From: Euryodendron excelsum
Taxonomy: Eukaryota > Streptophyta > Magnoliopsida > Ericales > Pentaphylacaceae
Length of the DNA stretch: 64,000 nt
Reading direction: 5' to 3'
Assembly: GCA_033060915.1 (NCBI GenBank)
Contig: CM065384.1
Span: forward strand, 32,326,001 to 32,390,000
Shown here: positions 57,457 through 64,000 of the stretch, piece after piece
How the letters are laid out: each line of letters opens with the position of its first letter
Position numbering within the stretch: position 1 is the stretch's first letter
Position numbers and translations under genes: made by a program
The notes under the pieces: model-generated
What the model was told of the DNA's origin: nothing
The model's input: the letters and a program-made list of their open reading frames with translations, nothing else
Databases searched by the model: none

Positions 57457-57795
57457 CAGTGTTTTAAAAATTAGACCGAACCGGTTGGTTCATATAGAAA
57501 AATTTCAAGCTAGTTTAGAAAACAATCTGGTTCATATTTAAAACCGGTTTAACAAAAATTTGATAAAAAAACCGATCAACCCAGTGATTAAACCGTTGAA
57601 CCGGATATAAAACTGTTCAAAAACTGCCGGTTAAATAACAACCCATAAAAAATGATATAAAATGTCAAAAAAAATAATATATTTAAATATATTTATTACG
57701 TCACGGTTCAATAACGGTTAACTCCACGGTTGAACCATTGACCTTAATCAGATCACTATTTTGGTTCGCTCAACGGTCCGATTTTTAAAACATTG
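57457..57795. mobile_element. MITE related to the copy upstream of the PPR gene
   Basis: The left end CAGTGTTTTAAAAATTAGACC and the right end (read on the other strand) CAATGTTTTAAAAATCGGACC are inverted repeats matching the ends of the 4827-5190 element. The interior shares aaccggttgaacc / acggttcaa motifs and an AT-rich centre, and the length (339 bp) is similar. No clear target duplication remains, so it is probably older. Confidence 0.65.
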
Positions 57796-60242
57796 CCTTA
57801 AACCCTTCCTATTAGGGGCAGAGTGAAGCAGGGTTCAGGTTTTTTGGCTTCAATTACTATCCCTAACTCAAATCATAAGGAGGTAAAGTGTAATTATCCC
57901 ATAACTTTTACAATTTGTTTTTTCATTAAAGGCCCCTAGTCTATATGAGAAAGCAAAAGCCTAAATTCTAATACACTAACTAACTTCAAGAAACTTTAAT
58001 AAAAAAATAAATACATGACTGATTATACAGTCAGCAGTAATAGCTGTAATTATACAGCTAAAATGATGAACAAACAAACAAAATAAAGAAAATTTAATCA
58101 CAATTGGCATATAATAGTTGGAAAAAATAGAAAAGGAAGTTGCGAAAAAAATTTAACCACACTTGAAATTAACTACTAAAATTGAATATGATCTAAGAGA
58201 TTTGCAATTATAAAAGATTATGTAGTTTTAAGTGGTGGTAGATTGATTTCTTAACACCTTGATGGGAATGGCTCAAATCTTTGTCATCTTATTGGGCCAA
58301 AATATAAAGGAGAAGAAGAAGATACTTGTGGGGGGCGAAGCTCAAGAGTTCACACTCTATAACAATGAAAAATTTGAAAGCCCCCCAAAAAAAAAAAAAA
58401 ATTTGGTACAGGAGTTGACTTGTAGAGAATGAACCACCTAAAGCACCGTCCAAAAGATTTTCTAAAGATTTGATTCTTTGCCACATGAATAATTTAGTCA
58501 TTCGAAAATATATAGGAGATTCTTCAATGGTCTTGGTTTTTCCTCAATTTGCATGCTAGCTTGCTTCTATTTTAATATGAAACTTACAATCGTCTTACGC
58601 TTACTTCTTATTTGGCATTTTGACCTGCCGATGATGAGAAAGTACACAAGCAATAGCCTCCTATGTATTGGCCACATGATGATATTTATACATACATATC
58701 TTAACCTCCACTAACCAAACCCATAGCATTACGGCTTTTTAGTTTATTATTAGGTGTCATGCCTACCTCATCAATATCCTAATTTTTCACCATACTTAGC
58801 ACCCTAGCTCATCCATATCAATGTTAATATTTGCATATCATATCTATCTTATATATCTTAATTTTTCATTGTACTCAACACCCCAGCTCATCCATATCCT
58901 GATATCTGCATACCAAAAAGATAAATTTTTTAGCAAATCAAACTCAATATAAATAAAACCAATTAATGACAACAATCGAGCTTTGCAAGAGAGTCATAGC
59001 AATTTACTTCTTTAAAACCTACAAAGTCCAAATTATAGAAAACATAATATTATTCTTAACAACAAAAATCTGGACAATAATCCTGAAATATGTAATTGAG
59101 TTACCTGAAAAAGCAAAGAAATGGTTTAGAATTCTAGTTTTTGCTACATAAATTATACATTTGCCTTCTTTTTGTATATAAAAGTAAGAATTATATATTT
59201 GACTAATAGTATAGCAATTGTTGCCAATGAAGTTACATGATTATGATCTTATCAAAGTGTAGATGTTTAGAGACTTCAATGCAGATTTTACTATTCTTCA
59301 CACTGGTACCATTCCATAACTATCATAGACCCTTCATCGTCTTTGCATGACATCGCATTGATTACCACGTCTCTTTGTCTTTTAGGTCAAATTTTATAAT
59401 CTCACTAATAAAATAGTAAAATATTTCAATAAACTAAAAAATTACTTAGACGATAGATAATGAGCCACTAATATTAATCTAATAGTTCAACATCAGATTG
59501 CATAGGTAAAACTGTATAAGCCATCAAAAAGACAAAGTGAAAAATCAATAACTTATATATTTACACAAAGAGATGAATGGAAGAGTGTGTGAAGTAAGCA
59601 GTCATTATTGTATTAGACTAAAACCTCATTAATTGATCATATTTATGGTGCTTCCTCTATCAATTAGATGTGACCCATTTAATTTAGTGAACTATATACA
59701 CACATTGAAAAGAGTATGTGACCCATTTAATTCAGTGACCGCTTGAAATTTTGTTTGTTCAAACTCTTCCTGCTAAAATCTTTCCCACTGTGATCCTCAT
59801 TTCTCATCACTTCAGCAACTGTAAAGACATCCACCATTCTTGCATTTATCAAAAATCATAAAATACCTATCCTTCCTCAAATTTAGAACATTAAACATAA
59901 AAAAAGTATAATAAAAAAAGCTGCATATCTTAAAAGAGACATTGAAAGAGGGGGTTGTTTGATTGCCTTGAATGCTAGTGCAAGATCGGCTTGAAAAATA
60001 ACAAATCTGGAATAGCAATTAAAAATTTGACTGTTCAAAATAGAAAAAAAAAATGCTTATCAAAGTAAAAAGCTTATAGTTTTCATACAAGTCGGTATAA
60101 AACAATGGAAAAGAAAAAGTAATTTAATCCTGGAATGCTCTAACGATTAACTTGATTTTCCTGCAAATGAATGTCCGATAAATTCCATATGATTGATGAG
60201 GAATGAGTGGTGGAAAAAAAACATACATAACGTTTTCATTAG
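57796..60242. other. Intergenic AT-rich DNA, nothing recognised
   Basis: Short open frames only, none with known family features. No repeats of note apart from A-runs (58388-58400). Confidence 0.6.
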
Positions 60243-60505
60243 ATAACCTAGTTTGAGAGAAAACTAAAAAAAAAAAAATTGAAATAGGAAGTTTGAGAAT
60301 CTATTTGTTCAGAGTTATATCAATAGTATATACATTTCTACATCCTAGGCATATGAGTTCACAGTTGGAGCAATAACCTGGTTTAAGAGAAAACCTAAAA
60401 AAGAAATTGAAATAGGAAGTTTGAGAATCTATTCATTCAAAGTTATATCAACAGTATATACATTTTTACATCCTAGGCATATGAGTTCACAGTTGGAGCA
60501 ATAAA
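60243..60505. repeat. Tandem duplication, 129-bp units
   Basis: ataacct(a/g)gttt(g/a)agagaaaac, then ttgaaataggaagtttgaga, tatcaa(t/c)agtatatacattt and tcacagttggagcaataa, occur twice, starting at about 60243 and 60372. Divergence is a few percent. Confidence 0.9.
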
Positions 60506-60589
60506 AGGACTCGTATTATTGCAGGAAAAAAAAAAGAGTTAATAAATATAACTTTTACAACATATACACATATTACATGTTTCATCTTG

Positions 60590-60985
60590 GGTAGACGGAG
60601 GTGGAGTTTGGTGGTGGATTGAGTGGATGGAGCCTCGGTGGTTCCTTATATTGTCGAACGCCACTTCGACATCAAGTACTCAACTGCGTTCGACAACACT
60701 ATCGGCAACGTTGGCTATCGGTGTTGGTGGGTACCCGAGGGAAAGAAGGAGAGGGAGACAAAAGGTCGACCGATGGAGAGGAACGGATTTCTCAATAATT
60801 GTAGCAAGAAAATCTGGCGTTTAAATGATTTGAGGCAGAAATTGTGGAGTTTACTTTGTAATGGTTTAGCTCTTTTTCTTTTAGTTATTTCTGTGATCTA
60901 CTATAGGCCTGTTGGGAGATTTTGTGATTTTTTTAATCAATTAGAAAGATTTAAGGAATTTTTTTTCTTAATGTATCTACCCTAG
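60590..60985 (+). other. Unrecognised open frame, possible gene fragment
   Basis: An open frame of 120 codons at 60623-60985 reads MDGASVVPYIVERHFDIKY, then STAFDNTIGNVGYRCWWVPE, a Lys/Glu/Arg-rich stretch, a hydrophobic stretch LCNGLALFLLVISVIYY, and then low-complexity AT-rich coding. The GC content of 60600-60790 is clearly above its surroundings, as in a captured exon. I do not recognise the family. Downstream (60929-61137) the motif aatcaattag(a/g)(a/g)(a/g)gattt recurs four times. Confidence 0.25.
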
Positions 60986-61929
60986 GGCGGTTGGAGATTT
61001 TGTGAAAGATTATTTACTCAATTAGAGGGATTATTTTGCGGAAGATTTTTTAATCAATTAGAGGGATTTGAAATTTTCTCTTGACAACCTTGAATAGGAT
61101 TTATTAGAAAGGTTTTTTAATCAATTAGAAAGATTTATTAGTTTCTTTTTTTACCTCTCTATTATGGAGGGGGAGGGAGGGAAAAACGACCAATAATTAG
61201 GCTTGATTGGTTTTTTTTAGGAAGCAAATTTGCAAATTTTGTTTCCTTTATTTGATTTTTTGAGCATAGATTAGTGTTTTTTCCTTTTAGCTAATTTTTG
61301 TGTTTCCTTGTCCGTATTTAACTCCTTTAATATGTTTTTATGATTGCTTTTTTGTTTAATCATTATTTTTTATTTCCTTTATAAGATCGGAAGACAGGAG
61401 TCTGATTAGTTGAAAGAGCTTGGTGTGCCACGTGGCTTCCTAGTATTTTAGGTTTTTTGAGAATTTAGAGATAGATTTTTGAAGGCCTGAGAGCCTCCAC
61501 TACATTTGAATATGTATATAGTATATATTAACGTTGATGAGTGCGATGCACGGGACTCATAAAATTTTTAATCATAACATATGTTTAAAAAGATAGAACA
61601 GTGTAGTTAATTAAAATTAGAAAATGTTAAAAGTTTAATTATATTTTTTAATATCATAAGTTAGAAAAGATGTTAGTCGTATAACAATCTTAAAATGTTA
61701 TCATATCTCAATATTATGTTTCCATGTCATAAGATCAACTATGTGGCTTACCATAAAACAAAAAATAGATGAGGTGTAAAATCAAGTTGCATTACATAGG
61801 TTAAATAAATTACTTGGAACATCTTCATTTGCACCAAAATCCCTTTTAATTACCTTTTAATTTATTTTAAGGATATCAAAATTGATATTTAACTTTCAGA
61901 TACAAAATATTGAGACTGTCCTTATAAGT

Positions 61930-62050
61930 AATTAAAACATTTAATTATTTTAAAAATGTTTGAGAATAATTTAGTAATTATTTTTAAGGGGATGCTAATT
62001 CCAGTTTGAAAATAATTTAGTAATTATTTTTAAGGGGATGTTAATTCTAG
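61930..62050. repeat. Tandem duplication, about 53 bp, at the left edge of the fold-back MITE
   Basis: ataatttagtaattattttt followed by aaggggatg(c/t)taattc(c/t)ag occurs twice in succession, starting near 61968 and 62021. The first copy includes the outer bases of the MITE end, so the duplication either involved the MITE border or marks a second, broken MITE end. Confidence 0.7.
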
Positions 62051-62226
62051 TCGCGCCTGTTAGTCAAACGCAGCTGGATGATTAACACCTCAACTGGGCT
62101 CCACAATCTGTGCAGCTGGATGATTAACACCTTCGTTGGGCCCCACATCAGCTGGTAGGGCCAGCTGATGTGTCTATCATTCAGCCGTGCCTAACCATCA
62201 GGCATGACTAGAATTAACAAAATCCT
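62033..62226. mobile_element. Fold-back MITE with about 50-bp terminal inverted repeats
   Basis: The left end TTAATTCTAGTCGCGCCTG at 62041 and the right end (other strand from 62216) TTAATTCTAGTCATGCCTG begin arms that stay similar for about 50 bp (through gctg(g/a)atgat). The short loop contains cagctggatgattaacacc twice. The symmetry may extend outward to aagg at both sides. A TTAA or TTA duplication is possible but overlaps the arms, so the superfamily is uncertain. Confidence 0.65.
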
Positions 62227-64000
62227 TTTTTTACACTATCAAAAGCAACTTTCATTTTCTTTAAACCCGGCTTTAACGTTATTTTCAATATTGTGCATGC
62301 ATGGCCCATAATAGTTATAGATGTCCAATATGTGTTTGCCATTTTATTTATTTTTGTTTAAATAAAACATGTGACTTAAAGGGTCATCTAAACAGTTTAG
62401 TGTTTTTAAAATATAATTCATATGGTAACTAAATCTAAGAATATACTCAAATTCTTACAAATTATAGTGTTTTCAAAGCATTTTAACTTTATTCAAATTG
62501 AGACTTAGGCTAGATTTAAGTGTCTATCTATACTATATATTATAGCAATACATTTTTAGGTATTTGAGCTTCAAAGTCTTGACCTATTTTTCTCAAATTT
62601 TTGAATTTAAAAATTACAAAAATAAAAATGTCTTAAAACCATTGGTTATTTAATTAATATAGTATTATTTTTAGGATTGTCACCCTTTTAATATGAAAAC
62701 TTTAAAAGTTATTTAAGATAATTAAAATATATTAAATCTAAATAGGAATATGTCATCATGAATTCTTTATAATAAATATGGTAGCTAAATCTAACATTCT
62801 ATTTCAATTTCTATAAATAATGCTCTTTTCAAAGCATTTTAACTTTTATATATTTGTTTTTTTTTTTTTTTTTGGTGGATTATATTTACTCAAACTTAAT
62901 AAAGATGACATTAAAGAAGGTTAACAAACTTATAAAATAATGATTAATGGATAAGATAGATTGCTTTTACTTTGTCTGTTATGATTTTTTTAATATATAT
63001 TATAATATGGTTAAGATCTTGTATATATTCTTAAGTACAAGTTTATAAAAAATGAACCCACTACATATAGATCATGTAGGTAACAAAAACGAAATGATTG
63101 GCAGGACATACAAATGAAAAAAAGGTTAGTGATGCTAGAAACAAATATTGATTTTTCCTAATTTATTTATTCAATTATATTAAAAATTACAAAAATAGAA
63201 CAAAAAAATTCTAGAAAATCCAATAAAGTTAAAGTATAAAAACTTGCCATTAAGTAGTTTTACACACGTACATTATTTAAGCATGCAATTAAAAGATTTA
63301 CGTATGTATTTATCTTATGAAAATTCAATTAATCTCATTTCATTGTTAATTTATATTTTCTTAAAAAAAATAAAGTGTAAATAATATTATTTTATTAATT
63401 TGAATGACTATTTCTTAATTAGATATTAGATACATATATACTAGATATGACCCATGCCTACGGCACTCCGAACCTAAAATTTGTTATTGAAAAAAATTTG
63501 GAAAACATCGTTTTGAGCAGACGGGAGTTTTGGGGTTGGAGCAAAGAAGAAAAAAAATTACACCAACTGGAGTTTGGAACAAACAAAAATCTTTTTGGCA
63601 AGATGCATCTTGGCATAGCAAAATAGTTTATTTAGTTTATCCCTAAAATCTAAATCTGCATGCAATCAGTAATATATTTCTTTGTGTACTAATACAAAAA
63701 AACAAAAGATTTGTATATAAATTACACTTCAAAAGCCAGTTTGCTAGACTTTTCTGTGTCTTTCATTCTTATTGAAGTACACATGCTTTCACACATACAA
63801 AATCAAACGTTAACATTTAAAGATATAAAAGTGAAAAAATTCAAAAAGTAAACGAAAAAAAGTGAATAAGTGATGATTTTCTAAGCAAACAGTGGGCTTA
63901 ATACCATGGGCAATACCAAGTGTATTTCTAGATAAAACCACTCACATTCCTCTTGTTACTGGATAGTAGATTGACATGCATCGAGGAAGCAGATTAACCA
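62227..64000. other. Intergenic AT-rich DNA, nothing recognised
   Basis: No gene or RNA recognised. Long A/T runs, for example near 62857-62874, and short repeats only. Confidence 0.6.

Overview
This window is nuclear DNA of a flowering plant, most likely a eudicot; I cannot name the species. The evidence is three plant-type genes (an organellar PPR protein, an Mpo1-like/DUF962 membrane protein with introns, and an F-box/DUF295 protein), AT-rich intergenic DNA, many CT/GA/AT microsatellites, and plant-type transposable elements (L1-type LINE with RNase H, very long Tat/Ogre-like Ty3/gypsy LTRs, copia-like LTRs, MITEs).

Layout. 1-5.2 kb: intergenic, with a SINE-like trace, a tiny poly(A) retro-insertion and a MITE with a 10-bp target duplication that ends 56 bp before the PPR start codon. 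5.2-9.8 kb: two convergent genes, the PPR gene (+) and a four-exon Mpo1-like gene (-) of 196 codons, one of whose introns has a GC donor. 10-13.5 kb: intergenic, with a degenerate tandem repeat and a tRNA-Ile pseudogene. 13.5-16.4 kb: a decayed LINE ORF2. 16.4-34.6 kb: a nested set of solo LTRs that I resolved from target-site duplications. A copia-like LTR (F) contains a 4.3-kb Ogre-like solo LTR (B, TSD gttgt). B contains a roughly 1.4-kb solo LTR (C, TSD atttt). C contains a small GC-rich insert (D) and a 5.5-kb solo LTR (A2, TSD aatat). D contains a 5.3-kb solo LTR of the same family as A2 in the opposite orientation (A1, TSD ctcgg). A1 and A2 together form a 5.3-kb imperfect inverted repeat with a 1.37-kb spacer. 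34.6-36 kb: a degenerate LTR-like stretch ending in a copia-type primer-binding site.

36.2-44.8 kb: the remains of a duplicated F-box locus whose coding part is gone. Between its remnants lies a 3.95-kb non-autonomous LTR retrotransposon (E, TSD actat) with two gag scraps, no pol, and a large array of hairpin-forming repeats. 46-50.9 kb: very AT-rich DNA with a 259-bp tandem repeat. 50.9-54.8 kb: the intact F-box/DUF295 gene with its long upstream region. 55-64 kb: AT-rich intergenic DNA with a second copy of the PPR-promoter MITE type, a second MITE family and small tandem duplications.

The three genes show no sign of acting in a common pathway. The biology worth attention is the transposon architecture: the A1/A2 inverted repeat as a possible dsRNA source, the evenly spaced dyad arrays just upstream of the TATA box in the A LTRs (with a simpler analogue in B), and the hairpin array of element E. 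All splice sites, LTR borders and TSDs were read by eye; no alignments or database searches were run.
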